From an uncultured Clostridia bacterium (GTDB lineage: Bacteria; Bacillota; Clostridia; TANB77; CAG-508): a stretch of DNA of 64,000 bases. Both the position numbers and the translations under genes were made by a program. The DNA is taken from contig CAKPSH010000004.1 in NCBI GenBank assembly GCA_934183325.1, positions 36,414 to 100,413 on the forward strand. Reading direction: 5' to 3'. Every line of letters begins with the position of its first letter. Within the stretch, counting starts at the first letter, position 1. Of this stretch, positions 15,361 through 23,971 are shown piece by piece. A model generated the notes under the pieces. That model was not told the origin of the DNA, ran no database searches, and saw only the letters and a program-made list of their open reading frames with translations.

Positions 15361-16167
15361 ATGAAAAAAGCAGTACTAATTATTGCAATTTTATTAGTAA
15401 TAGTTTTGATAGGTGGAGTTAGTTTTGGTATTGTAAAATATGCAACACAAAAAGTAGAAAATCCAGTTGCAACAATAAAATTTAAAGATTATGATGAGGC
15501 AGTTGTTGTTGAATTGTATCCAGAATATGCTGAAAACACAGTTACAAATTTTATTAAATTAGCAGATAATGGATATTATAATGGATTAAAAATACATAGA
15601 GTAGAGGAATCTTTAATACAAGGAGGGGATTCAAAAGGAGATGGTTCTGGTTCACCAACACAAGGTGCAATTGATAAAAGTATAGAGTCAGGATCAGATG
15701 CAGATAAAGAATATGCAATCCCAGGAGAATTTGCAAAAAATGGATATAAAAATAATACACTAAAATTTGAAAGAGGCACAATAGGAATGGCAAGAGGGGA
15801 CTATACAAATTATGATTCAAGTTTAACAGATGAGAGTTATAACTCAGCTGGTTCTCAATTTTTTATATTAACAAAAACATCATCAAGCTTAAATGGAAAT
15901 TATTGTGCATTTGGTAAAGTTACAAGTGGAATGGATACAGTTGACGCAATTTCAAAAGTTGAAACAGCTGTTGATGAAGAAAAAAATGAAGAAACAGGAG
16001 AAACAACACAAAAAGAAACAACAAGACCTGCAACAGATGTTATTATTGAAAGCATAACAATAGATTCAAAAGGTGTTGATTATGGAATGCCTACAACAAA
16101 TGAAGTATTTGATTTTTCAACTTGGTATATGTCTAAATATTATTCAAGTAGTTCTTCATCAAACTAA
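15361..16167 (+). CDS. Membrane-anchored cyclophilin-type peptidyl-prolyl cis-trans isomerase
   Basis: The protein speeds proline isomerisation, probably helping exported proteins to fold outside the membrane. The 268 residues begin with a basic start and one hydrophobic helix (about 3-24) without a lipobox cysteine, so it is likely a signal-anchored enzyme. The cyclophilin domain spans about 35-240, with NFIKLADNGYYNGLKIHRV, GTIGMAR and SAGSQFFI blocks, and the last 20 residues are Ser/Tyr-rich. I chose the ATG at 15361, ten bases after AGAAAGG, over an in-frame TTG three codons earlier. The gene is monocistronic. Confidence 0.9.
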   Translation: MKKAVLIIAILLVIVLIGGVSFGIVKYATQKVENPVATIKFKDYDEAVVVELYPEYAENTVTNFIKLADNGYYNGLKIHRVEESLIQGGDSKGDGSGSPTQGAIDKSIESGSDADKEYAIPGEFAKNGYKNNTLKFERGTIGMARGDYTNYDSSLTDESYNSAGSQFFILTKTSSSLNGNYCAFGKVTSGMDTVDAISKVETAVDEEKNEETGETTQKETTRPATDVIIESITIDSKGVDYGMPTTNEVFDFSTWYMSKYYSSSSSSN

Positions 16168-16174
16168 AATAAGC

Positions 16175-16209
16175 AAAAAAAATTACCACATTATGTGGTA
16201 ATTTTTTTT
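16175..16209 (+). terminator. Terminator after the cyclophilin gene
   Basis: A stem of AATTACCACA with TGTGGTAATT and a tiny loop is flanked by A- and T-runs, ending in eight T. Confidence 0.88.
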
Positions 16210-16236
16210 CTTTCTAGAAAAAGAGCAAGTAATATA

Positions 16237-16265
16237 TTGAAAAAAATAGGTCTTAGAATTATAAT
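16237..16265 (+). promoter_or_regulatory. Promoter of the radical SAM gene pair
   Basis: TTGAAA (16237-16242), 17 bases and TATAAT (16260-16265), 30 bases before the start codon of the radical SAM gene. Confidence 0.7.
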
Positions 16266-16294
16266 AAATTTAATATTATTACAGGGAGATAAAA

Positions 16295-17383
16295 ATGTTA
16301 AAAAAGATTTATAAATTAGGAGAAATGACACTAATAAAAATGTATAGAGAACAAGAATATAAGGAACATAAACTAATAGATTTGTTTTGGGAATGCACTT
16401 TAACATGTAATGCTAAATGTAAACATTGTGGAAGCAGTGCTGAGAATAAGAAATATGATGATGAGTTAACAACAGAAGAAATAAAAAATGCATTTAAGCA
16501 AATTGCAAATGATATGGATGCAAATAAAATTTTGATTAATGTAACAGGAGGAGAACCTTTAATAAGAAAAGATCTGTATGAAGTTATGGAATATGCTACC
16601 AATGAATTAGGATTTCATTGGGGGATGACTACAAACGGAATATTATTAAATGATGAAAATATTAAAAAATTAAAAAAGGCAAATATGGAAACAATTTCAA
16701 TAAGTATAGATGGAATAGAAGAAACACATGATAGCTTTAGAGGAGTTCATGGAGCTTATAGAATAATAATTGACAATATAAAAAAATTAAATAAGGCTAA
16801 TTTTGTGAAACATATTCAAGTTACAACTGTGTTTCATAAAAAAAATATTGACCAATTAGATGAATTATATTATATAATGAAAGATTTGAAATTAGATTCT
16901 TGGAGATTAGTAGCAATGGATCCAATAGGAAGGGCAAAAGAGAATAGCAATTTATTATTAGATGGAGAAGAATTAAAAAAAATATTAGATTTTATTAAAA
17001 CAAAGAAAAATGATAGAAAACCGGAAATAACTTATGGATGTTCTAGTTTTCTCGGATTGGATTATGAAAAAGAAGTTAGAAAATATTATTTTTATTGTAA
17101 ATCAGGAATAAATGTAGCAAGTATATTATATAATGGGGATTTATTTGTATGTCCTAATGTTCCAAGAAGAAAAGAATTAATACAAGGAAACATTAAAGTT
17201 GACAATTTTAAAGACGTATGGGATAATAAATATAAACAATTTAGAAATAAAAATAGAACAAAATGTAGTTCTTGTGAACAATGCGAGCAATGGGAGTATT
17301 GCTTAGGCGGTTCTTTTCATACTTGGGATTTTAATGAAAATATACAAAATAGATGTGTATATAAAATGATTAATAATAAGTAG
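16295..17383 (+). CDS. Radical SAM/SPASM-domain protein
   Basis: A 362-residue radical SAM enzyme. The C-x3-C-x2-C cluster motif CNAKCKHC lies near residue 42, followed by NVTGGEPLIRKDL and a TTNG strand. The C-terminal part has the SPASM-type cysteine set: a C at FVCPNVPRR, then CSSCEQC and WEYCLGG. SPASM enzymes bind extra Fe-S clusters and often modify peptides (anaerobic maturases, sactipeptide and related RiPP enzymes). It has its own promoter and is followed after nine bases by a small membrane protein that could be its substrate or partner. The exact reaction cannot be read from the sequence. Confidence 0.88.
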   Translation: MLKKIYKLGEMTLIKMYREQEYKEHKLIDLFWECTLTCNAKCKHCGSSAENKKYDDELTTEEIKNAFKQIANDMDANKILINVTGGEPLIRKDLYEVMEYATNELGFHWGMTTNGILLNDENIKKLKKANMETISISIDGIEETHDSFRGVHGAYRIIIDNIKKLNKANFVKHIQVTTVFHKKNIDQLDELYYIMKDLKLDSWRLVAMDPIGRAKENSNLLLDGEELKKILDFIKTKKNDRKPEITYGCSSFLGLDYEKEVRKYYFYCKSGINVASILYNGDLFVCPNVPRRKELIQGNIKVDNFKDVWDNKYKQFRNKNRTKCSSCEQCEQWEYCLGGSFHTWDFNENIQNRCVYKMINNK

Positions 17384-17392
17384 AGGAAAATT

Positions 17393-17752
17393 ATGAAAGA
17401 AGTAATAAATAAGTTAAAAAAATTTTTATCAAAATTAAAAGGCATAATTGGTGGTATAGGAGTAGGAATATTAGCATTTGCAAATAAAATATATGCGGTT
17501 CCTCTTAATATAATAAATCAAGCAGGAATGATAGAAACTGTTTATGGTATTCCAAGACCAAGTCCAATAAAGGTGATTATTAAAGTATCACAAGTGTTTA
17601 TTATACCAATAGCCATGTTAATTGGATTATTAGTTTATTTTAAGAAAAGTAAAAGTAGTAAAAAGAAAAAGATATTAGTAATATTAGGAATTATTATTAT
17701 AGCTATAGTATTTTACTTTATAGTGAATAAAATTATGTATGAGTTATTTTAA
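17393..17752 (+). CDS. Small membrane protein paired with the radical SAM gene (119 aa)
   Basis: It begins with a basic amphipathic stretch, then a Gly-rich hydrophobic segment ending AFANKIYA at about residue 36. That resembles a signal peptide with an A-x-A-like site. A short loop with GIPRPSPIK comes before two strong hydrophobic helices (about 62-82 and 92-114) around a Lys/Ser-rich turn. No family is recognised. It is cotranscribed with the SPASM enzyme and shares its terminator. It may be a modified precursor, an exporter or an unrelated membrane protein; none of these is proven. Confidence 0.75.
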   Translation: MKEVINKLKKFLSKLKGIIGGIGVGILAFANKIYAVPLNIINQAGMIETVYGIPRPSPIKVIIKVSQVFIIPIAMLIGLLVYFKKSKSSKKKKILVILGIIIIAIVFYFIVNKIMYELF

Positions 17753-17753
17753 T

Positions 17754-17798
17754 AAAAAAGGATTTTGAAAAATATAATTAATTTCAAAATCCTTTTTT
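17754..17798. terminator. Bidirectional terminator between the radical SAM pair and asnS
   Basis: A perfect 17-bp stem (17754-17770 with 17782-17798) is A-rich on the left and T-rich on the right, so it works in both directions for the two converging units. Confidence 0.88.
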
Positions 17799-17801
17799 AT
17801 A

Positions 17802-19193
17802 TTAAAAATCACAATTTTTTGGTGTTCTAGGGAATGGAATAACATCACGTATGTTTTGCATTCCAGTTAAATACATCATCATTCTTTCAAAACCTAATCC
17901 AAATCCAGAGTGAACAACAGAACCATATTTTCTTAAATCCATATACCAATCATAAGTATTTTCATCCATTCCTAGTTCTTTTATTTTTGCAGATAATTTA
18001 TCGAAATCTTCCTCTCTTTGACTTCCACCAATTATTTCTCCAATACCAGGAGCAAGTAAATCAGTAGCTGCAACAGTTTTTCCATCAGGATTTTGTTTCA
18101 TATAAAAAGCTTTAATTTCAGCAGGATAATCTGTTACGAAAACAGGTTTACCAAATAATTGCTCACAAATATATCTTTCATGTTCTGTTTGTAAATCAAC
18201 TCCCCAAGAAACTTTATATTCAAATTTATCATTAACTTTTTCTAATTCTTTAATAACATCTGTATAAGTGATTCTACCAAAATCAGAATTGATAACATTG
18301 TGTAATCTATCCAATAAGGTATTATCAATGAATTTATTAAAGAATTCCATTTCTTCAGGACATTCATTTAATACATAAGTAATTATATATTTTATCATAT
18401 CTTCTGCTAAATCCATATCATCTTTTAAATCAGCAAAACAGATTTCAGGTTCAATCATCCAAAATTCTGCAGCATGTTTAACGGTATTTGAATTTTCAGC
18501 TCTAAAAGTAGGACCAAAAGTATATACATTTCTAAAAGATGTAGCAAATGCTTCTGCATTTAATTGACCGCTAACAGTCAAATGAGCAGGTTTACCAAAG
18601 AAATCTTTGGAATAATCAACTTTTCCATCATCAGTCATAGGAACATTAGCTAAATCAAAAGAATTTACATTAAACATTTCTCCTGCACCTTCAGCATCGC
18701 TAGATGTAATAAGTGGGGTATGAACATATACAAATCCTCTTTCTTGAAAAAATTTGTGTATTGCAAAAGATAATACACTTCTAACTCTAAAAACAGCACT
18801 AAAAGTATTTGTACGAGGACGTAAGTGAGATACTGTTCTTAAATATTCAAAACTTGTTTTCTTCTTTTGAAGTGGATAATCAAGAGAAGATAAATTTTCA
18901 ATTGTTATTTCATTAGCTTTTATTTCAAAAGCTTGTTTTGCTCCTTCTGTTTTTATAAGAGTTCCTGTAACTTTGATAGAAGAACTAATTGATAATTTAC
19001 ATATTTCATTAAAATTAGATAAGGTATCCTCAAAAACGATTTGAACATTTTTAAAAAAACTTCCATCATTTAATTCTATAAAACCAAAAGCTTTTGAATT
19101 TCGAACTGTTCTAACCCAACCTTCTAAAATAACTTGCTTATCAACGTATTCGCTAGTATTACGGTACAAATCTTTAATTGTTAATTTCTTCAT
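17802..19193 (-). CDS. asnS: Asparaginyl-tRNA synthetase
   Basis: A class II aminoacyl-tRNA synthetase that charges tRNA-Asn. The 463 residues show an N-terminal OB-fold anticodon-binding domain (about 15-110, with VILEGWVRTVRNSK), then the catalytic domain. This has the motif 2 region FGPTFRAENSNT, an AEFWMIEPE block and the C-terminal motif 3 SGFGLGFERMMMYL. Asn-type features and the GGSQREE block separate it from AspS. The ATG at 19193 follows AGAAGGGATG. The open frame runs on to a TTG at 19256, which lies in the promoter and is not used. Confidence 0.95.
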   Translation of the reverse strand: MKKLTIKDLYRNTSEYVDKQVILEGWVRTVRNSKAFGFIELNDGSFFKNVQIVFEDTLSNFNEICKLSISSSIKVTGTLIKTEGAKQAFEIKANEITIENLSSLDYPLQKKKTSFEYLRTVSHLRPRTNTFSAVFRVRSVLSFAIHKFFQERGFVYVHTPLITSSDAEGAGEMFNVNSFDLANVPMTDDGKVDYSKDFFGKPAHLTVSGQLNAEAFATSFRNVYTFGPTFRAENSNTVKHAAEFWMIEPEICFADLKDDMDLAEDMIKYIITYVLNECPEEMEFFNKFIDNTLLDRLHNVINSDFGRITYTDVIKELEKVNDKFEYKVSWGVDLQTEHERYICEQLFGKPVFVTDYPAEIKAFYMKQNPDGKTVAATDLLAPGIGEIIGGSQREEDFDKLSAKIKELGMDENTYDWYMDLRKYGSVVHSGFGLGFERMMMYLTGMQNIRDVIPFPRTPKNCDF

Positions 19194-19226
19194 AAAATCA
19201 TCCCTTCTATAATATAAGATTTCAAT

Positions 19227-19256
19227 ATTATATACCAAAAAAGGTTGAAAATTCAA
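19227..19256 (-). promoter_or_regulatory. Promoter of asnS
   Basis: On the minus strand TTGAAT (19256-19251), 18 bases and a perfect TATAAT (19232-19227), 34 bases before the asnS start. No T-box leader is present in the short untranslated region. Confidence 0.6.
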
Positions 19257-19294
19257 TAGATTATACGAAATATATAGAAAAAATGAAAAAAAGA

Positions 19295-19303
19295 TGATAT
19301 AAT
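19295..19303 (+). promoter_or_regulatory. Extended -10 promoter of the sigma4/alpha-CTD-like gene
   Basis: TGATATAAT is a full extended -10 element (TATAAT at 19298-19303). The -35 position (TAGAAA, 19275-19280) is poor, as is common with extended -10 promoters. Confidence 0.5.
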
Positions 19304-19332
19304 ACTTGTTATGTAAATTAGGAGGAGAAGAA

Positions 19333-21336
19333 ATGAGAAAACATATTTCTAACGAAAAAAAATTAAATTTAATTCTGGAGTATATAAATGAAAAAGGAAC
19401 AAAACCAATTTATAGTTCAGAATATAAAGGATATTCTGTTGGGGTATATTTAATATATTTAAGAAAATTAGCATTTGATACAAGAGATTTAGATGAAAAA
19501 ATAGTACAAACAATGATAGAAAATGGTTTACTAGATAAAAAATGCGATTTTATTGAAGACAAATTATATAGATTAGAAAAATTTTGTAGAAAATATCCAC
19601 AAATATGGAGAGAAAGAAGATATAAAAGCAGAGATGAACTATTCGCAAGTATTCCAGAGGAAAGAGAAAAAGTAGAGCCATTATTAGAGCAAGCAATAAG
19701 TGATTACAGATATATTTCAGTAAGAAAAGATGATGGAAAAATATCTGAAAAAGATATTTTAAGATTAAGAGAAGCTGGAGCTGGATATAAATTTGAAGAT
19801 GATAAAGTAATAGAAAGTATAGTAAAGAAATATGGAATATCAAAAAATGATTTAGCTGTTGTATGTAACAAATATGGAAATATAAAAAATTTCAAAAACG
19901 AATATGTAAAAGCATTAACAGAAAGAAGACTTAATGAAATACAACAAAATATACCAAAAAATATTTATGAAAGACTTATAAAAGGATTTGATATATCTCA
20001 ACCAGACTTTATAAAAAGAAATAACGGAATAGAAAAACTTATAGACGATATTGTAGGAGCTGAAGAAGGAAATATTGTAAATTTAGAACCAATAAGAAAA
20101 AAAATAAAGGAAATAATGACAAGAGGAGATAGAAAAAAACAATATGAATTAATAAAATTAAAATATGGAATAGAGGATGGAATAGAAAGAAGTAATGCAC
20201 AAGTAGCAAAAATAATCGGCATATCTAGTGAAGCAGTTAGACAATCAAAAGAACATACAATAAATGCTTTGAAAAGAACAGAGGTAAAAATTGTATATGA
20301 GGAAGAAAAAATAACAGGAAAAAGAAGAAGTGAATTTATAGAGGAATTCTTTAGAAATTATGATATATTTATGCCAGATGAGTATATAGAAATAGATAAG
20401 GCTGTAAGCATGAAATTAGAAGAGTTATGTATGAAAGAAAATAAAGTTAGAGAGACTTACAAAAGAAAAATAGAAATATATGGAGATATAAAATTATCAA
20501 AAACGATGTTAAGAGGATATATTGTAGAAAAATTGAATAAAATTGAAATAGATACTATAGAAGAATTAACACAATATTCAGAAGAGGAATTAATAAAAAA
20601 ATCAAAATTTAGTAAAAGGATAATAATACAAATAAAGGAAGCTTTAAAGGAATTTGGACTAGGATTAGGAAAAACTGTAATAAACCACCAAACAGATGAA
20701 AATAGAAACAGTGATATAAAGCAAAGTCAAGACATTACTAATAATACTAGTATAACAATTGCACATAAAAGTAGAAAAATAGAAGTATTAGATTTAAGTC
20801 CTTGTTTATATAATATTCTTAGAAGAAATGGAATAGAAAATATTGAAGATATTGGAGACATATCAGATAAGAAAAATATTTCAAGATTATTATTAATGAA
20901 GGGGTTAGGAAGACAATATTTAAATGAATTAGTATATAAAATGAACAATATTAGAGAGTTAAATATAGAAAAACAAAAAACAAACAAAGGTAAAAGTGAA
21001 ACAGAAAAGAATGATAATGAGGATATAAGAATAGAAGATACAGGAGAACTAAATAAATATACAATATTAAGAAAATTAAATGATAGAGGAATAATTACAC
21101 TAGGAGATTTGACTAAGTACAATGAAGAAGAATTGAAACTTATTGCAAAAATTAATTTTCAAAGCATTGCAAAAATAAAAGTAATGTTAAAAAAATATGG
21201 ATTACACTTAGAAGAAAGAAAAGATAAAAATATAGATGCAGAATTAATGCAGGCAATTCAAGAGTTGCGAGATGCATATAAACAAAAAGTACAAAATAGA
21301 ATACCAGAACACACATCAGCAGGAGAAGAAAGATAG
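19333..21336 (+). CDS. Large DNA-binding protein with sigma-region-4-like HTH and alpha-CTD-like modules (667 aa)
   Basis: No named family fits. Residues 1-68 resemble a helicase-associated-type domain (SNEKKLNLILEYINEKG ... GYSVGVYLIYLRK). At about 287-315, NAQVAKIIGISSEAVRQ and HTINALKR are typical of the sigma-70 region 4 helix-turn-helix, which recognises -35 elements. Residues about 405-447 contain IDTIEELTQYSEEEL, which closely tracks the helix-hairpin-helix of the RNA polymerase alpha C-terminal domain (compare ISTVQDLTNKTEADM in rpoA here). Two weaker copies lie near 487-541 and 573-627. The ATG at 19333 follows GGAGGAG. A transcription-associated role is inferred from the modules. 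Confidence 0.75.
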   Translation: MRKHISNEKKLNLILEYINEKGTKPIYSSEYKGYSVGVYLIYLRKLAFDTRDLDEKIVQTMIENGLLDKKCDFIEDKLYRLEKFCRKYPQIWRERRYKSRDELFASIPEEREKVEPLLEQAISDYRYISVRKDDGKISEKDILRLREAGAGYKFEDDKVIESIVKKYGISKNDLAVVCNKYGNIKNFKNEYVKALTERRLNEIQQNIPKNIYERLIKGFDISQPDFIKRNNGIEKLIDDIVGAEEGNIVNLEPIRKKIKEIMTRGDRKKQYELIKLKYGIEDGIERSNAQVAKIIGISSEAVRQSKEHTINALKRTEVKIVYEEEKITGKRRSEFIEEFFRNYDIFMPDEYIEIDKAVSMKLEELCMKENKVRETYKRKIEIYGDIKLSKTMLRGYIVEKLNKIEIDTIEELTQYSEEELIKKSKFSKRIIIQIKEALKEFGLGLGKTVINHQTDENRNSDIKQSQDITNNTSITIAHKSRKIEVLDLSPCLYNILRRNGIENIEDIGDISDKKNISRLLLMKGLGRQYLNELVYKMNNIRELNIEKQKTNKGKSETEKNDNEDIRIEDTGELNKYTILRKLNDRGIITLGDLTKYNEEELKLIAKINFQSIAKIKVMLKKYGLHLEERKDKNIDAELMQAIQELRDAYKQKVQNRIPEHTSAGEER

Positions 21337-21350
21337 TAGGGGATTAAATA

Positions 21351-21506
21351 ATGAATAGATTAGAACAGACAATGGAAGATATGGAAATATTAAAGAAAAT
21401 AGTAAATGCCGAAATTGATATAAAGAGTGTAGAATATTGTCAGAAAAAAAGAATACTTGACATCTGTAAACAAGAATTAGTAAAATTAAAAAAAGAAAAG
21501 TGTTGA
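21351..21506 (+). CDS. Small hypothetical protein (51 aa)
   Basis: An ATG at 21351 opens MNRLEQTMEDMEILKK and 51 codons in all, ending in KKEKC. It begins 14 bases after the sigma4/alpha-CTD-like gene with a TAGGGGA ribosome-binding site, and its stop lies next to the ribosome-binding site of the following methyltransferase gene. The protein is charged and probably all-helical, possibly a short coiled coil. Tight packing between two genes supports translation; function is unknown. Confidence 0.6.
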   Translation: MNRLEQTMEDMEILKKIVNAEIDIKSVEYCQKKRILDICKQELVKLKKEKC

Positions 21507-21517
21507 GGAGAGATCAA

Positions 21518-22885
21518 GTGGAAAAAGAAATAAGAAAAAACGATGAATATATCGTTGATATAGTAGATAATGGATTTGAAGGAGAAGGAATTGCAAAAAT
21601 AAACAATTTTACAATTTTTGTAAAAGGAGCAATTGAAGGAGAAAAAGTAAGAATACTAATTGTAAAAGTAAATTCATCTTATGCTTTTGCAAAAATACTA
21701 GAAATAATAAAAAAATCTCCATATAGATGTGATGAGGATTGTTCAACATATAAAAGATGTGGAGGATGTGATTTAAGACATATAAAGTATGAAAAAACAT
21801 TAGAAATAAAGAAAAACATGGTACAATCACTAGTTAACAAAACATTAGAAAATAAAATAGATGTAAATAATACAGTTGGAATGGAAAAGCCATTTAATTA
21901 TAGAAATAAAGCACAATATCCAGTAGGTATTAATAAAAACGGAGAACCAATATTTGGAGTTTTTGCAAATAGAACACATGAAATAATTCCTATTGACGAT
22001 TGCAAAATTCAAACAAAAATATCAGAAAGAATTGCACAATATGTAATTAATTTTATGAAAGATAATAAAATAAAAGTTTATGATGAAAAAAACAATAAGG
22101 GTGTATTAAGACATATTGTTGTAAAAGTTGGAATGAAGACTAATGAAGTAATGTGTGTATTAGTTGTAAATGAAGAAAAAATAAAAAATGAAGATGAATT
22201 GGTAAAAGGATTAATTGATGCATTTCCAGAAATAAAAACAGTAGTAAAAAATGTAAATACAAAGAATACAAATGTAATATTAGGCAATAGAAATATAATT
22301 TTATATGGAAACGGATATATAAAAGACAAATTAGGTGATTTTATATTTAAAATTTCACCAATGTCGTTTTATCAAATAAATCCAGTACAAACAGAAAAAT
22401 TATACAATTTAGCAATTCAAAATGGAGAATTAAGCAAAGATAAAGTAATATTTGATTTATATTGTGGAATAGGAACAATTGGAATTTTTGCATCAAAGAA
22501 TGTAAAAAAAGTATATGGAATTGAAATTGTACCTCAAGCAATAGAAGATGCAAAGGAGAATGCAAAACTAAACAATATACAGAATGCAGAATTTATGGTT
22601 GGAGACGTAGAATTTGCACTATCAGAATTAATAGAAAAAAGAAATATAATACCAGATGTAGTATTTGTAGATCCACCAAGAAGAGGATTAGACACTACTA
22701 CTATTAAAAATTTAGAAAAAGTAAAACCAGAAAAAATAGTGTATATTAGTTGTAATCCAGCTACATTAGTAAGGGACTTAAAAATGTTTGAAGAAGAATA
22801 TGAAATTAAAAGCATAATCCCAGTCGATTTATTCCCTTGGACTAAACATGTGGAATGTGTTTCGATATTATGTTGCAAAAACTAG
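21518..22885 (+). CDS. rlmD: 23S rRNA (uracil-C5)-methyltransferase, RlmD/TrmA family
   Basis: The enzyme methylates C5 of a uridine, most likely in 23S rRNA, using SAM. The 455 residues have an N-terminal TRAM domain and an Fe-S cluster motif with Cys75-x5-Cys81-x2-Cys84. The SAM-binding motif FDLYCGIGTIG, the FVDPPRRG motif and the catalytic YISCNPATL (Cys412) follow. In Gram-positives one enzyme (RlmCD) may do the work of E. coli RlmC and RlmD, so the exact target base is open. I chose the GTG at 21518, seven bases after GAGGAG, over a GTG six codons upstream that overlaps the preceding gene. Confidence 0.9.
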   Translation: MEKEIRKNDEYIVDIVDNGFEGEGIAKINNFTIFVKGAIEGEKVRILIVKVNSSYAFAKILEIIKKSPYRCDEDCSTYKRCGGCDLRHIKYEKTLEIKKNMVQSLVNKTLENKIDVNNTVGMEKPFNYRNKAQYPVGINKNGEPIFGVFANRTHEIIPIDDCKIQTKISERIAQYVINFMKDNKIKVYDEKNNKGVLRHIVVKVGMKTNEVMCVLVVNEEKIKNEDELVKGLIDAFPEIKTVVKNVNTKNTNVILGNRNIILYGNGYIKDKLGDFIFKISPMSFYQINPVQTEKLYNLAIQNGELSKDKVIFDLYCGIGTIGIFASKNVKKVYGIEIVPQAIEDAKENAKLNNIQNAEFMVGDVEFALSELIEKRNIIPDVVFVDPPRRGLDTTTIKNLEKVKPEKIVYISCNPATLVRDLKMFEEEYEIKSIIPVDLFPWTKHVECVSILCCKN

Positions 22886-22986
22886 AAAAATATAGTAAAA
22901 TATTTATGTCTATTTGTTGATATCCTGGTTTCAGGACGACTCGAGACATCCGCAAGAAAAAAACAATGTTTCTGGGAGGAAAAACA

Positions 22987-23448
22987 ATGAAATTATTTCA
23001 CAAAGAAAATGGACAAGAGACAGTCTATGTGCAGATGCAGGATATTTTGTATCTGGTGCATGAAAGTAATGTTTCTGTTCCGGCGTCTATCTTCGAAAAA
23101 GTCTTTTCAGTAGGAGCGGTTTTTGTTACTGATGCAAACCGGTTTGACTTTATAAGGTTTGAAGAAGAACATGAGGTTGACTTTTTTAAGAAACTTGAGT
23201 TTGTTATCGACTATGACCAGTACAAAGATTTCTCTGAAGAACAGCTTATAGCAGAGGTGAAAAAGTTAGAGGATAAGGCGAACGAGATCGCTGAAAAATG
23301 GAACGATATGACATCAGAAGAGAGAAGAGAAAACAGCGAGCTATACGAAGAACACCAGAATCTCGACTATATGTGCAGGTTTTTGTGTGAGATTTACTTC
23401 GTGAAACACGGCAAGAGGTCTATGCCATTTCCTGACTTTGTAAAATAA
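22987..23448 (+). CDS. Hypothetical soluble protein of foreign base composition (153 aa)
   Basis: The gene is visibly richer in G and C than everything around it and uses codons such as CTG, CGG, GCG and CTC that its neighbours avoid, which suggests recent transfer. The protein starts MKLFHKENGQETVYVQMQD, is acidic and mostly helical, and ends HGKRSMPFPDFVK; I recognise no family. The ATG follows GGGAGGA by six bases. The 100 bases upstream are also GC-rich (CCTGGTTTCAGG, CTCGAG) and two strong hairpins follow. The whole 22920-23525 stretch thus reads as one inserted unit. Confidence 0.8.
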   Translation: MKLFHKENGQETVYVQMQDILYLVHESNVSVPASIFEKVFSVGAVFVTDANRFDFIRFEEEHEVDFFKKLEFVIDYDQYKDFSEEQLIAEVKKLEDKANEIAEKWNDMTSEERRENSELYEEHQNLDYMCRFLCEIYFVKHGKRSMPFPDFVK

Positions 23449-23456
23449 CCCACAAA

Positions 23457-23521
23457 AGCTCTATCAAAAGAGCTAGAAGAAGTGAGAAGAACAAAGCTCT
23501 GCCTGTAGGCAGGGCTTTGTT
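23457..23521 (+). terminator. Two hairpins ending the GC-rich inserted gene
   Basis: AGCTCT (23457-23462) pairs with AGAGCT (23469-23474). AACAAAGCTCTGCC (23490-23503) pairs with GGCAGGGCTTTGTT (23508-23521) around TGTA. The second is very stable but lacks a T-run. Confidence 0.55.
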
Positions 23522-23602
23522 CGTTATAATAAATAAGAAAATAATTGTAAAGTAAGTAGAACTGTGATACATTATATATAAATAATATTAGGAGAGTAAG
23601 AG

Positions 23603-23935
23603 ATGCAAAAATATTATGAATGGTGTATAGAATTATTAAATAATTGGAAAAGCAAAAACATTGAAAATATAGTTAATTTATTTGATGAAAAAGTGGAGTA
23701 TTATGAAACTCCTAAAGAAAAAATAAATACGATAAAAGAAATTGAAAAAATGTGGGAAGAGATAAAGGAACAAAATACAAATAATATAGAATTTAATATA
23801 TTATGCCAAAATTACGAATGCTGTATAGTTAATTTTATTCTAAAAGACGTAGAATCATATGATATGATTTATCAAATAAAATTAAATGAAAACAATAAGT
23901 GTATATTCCTAAAACAATGGTATATGACTATTTAG
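23603..23935 (+). CDS. NTF2/SnoaL-like fold protein (110 aa)
   Basis: A small soluble protein. The N-terminal pattern W....L..W..KN...IV.LF.EKVEYYETP, a central W followed by KEQNTNNIEF, and a C-terminal strand pair ending FLKQWYMTI fit the NTF2-like cone fold (SnoaL type). Such proteins bind small molecules or act as accessory domains, so no reaction can be assigned. The ATG follows TAGGAGAG. It is followed by def after 36 bases and may be cotranscribed with it. Confidence 0.6.
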   Translation: MQKYYEWCIELLNNWKSKNIENIVNLFDEKVEYYETPKEKINTIKEIEKMWEEIKEQNTNNIEFNILCQNYECCIVNFILKDVESYDMIYQIKLNENNKCIFLKQWYMTI

Positions 23936-23971
23936 AAATTAATAAAATTTAATTGAAGAAAGAGAAAGTAT

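Noticed and set aside
19194..19256. Longer asnS with a TTG start at 19256
   Set aside because: The extension covers the asnS promoter, and the ATG at 19193 has a good ribosome-binding site.
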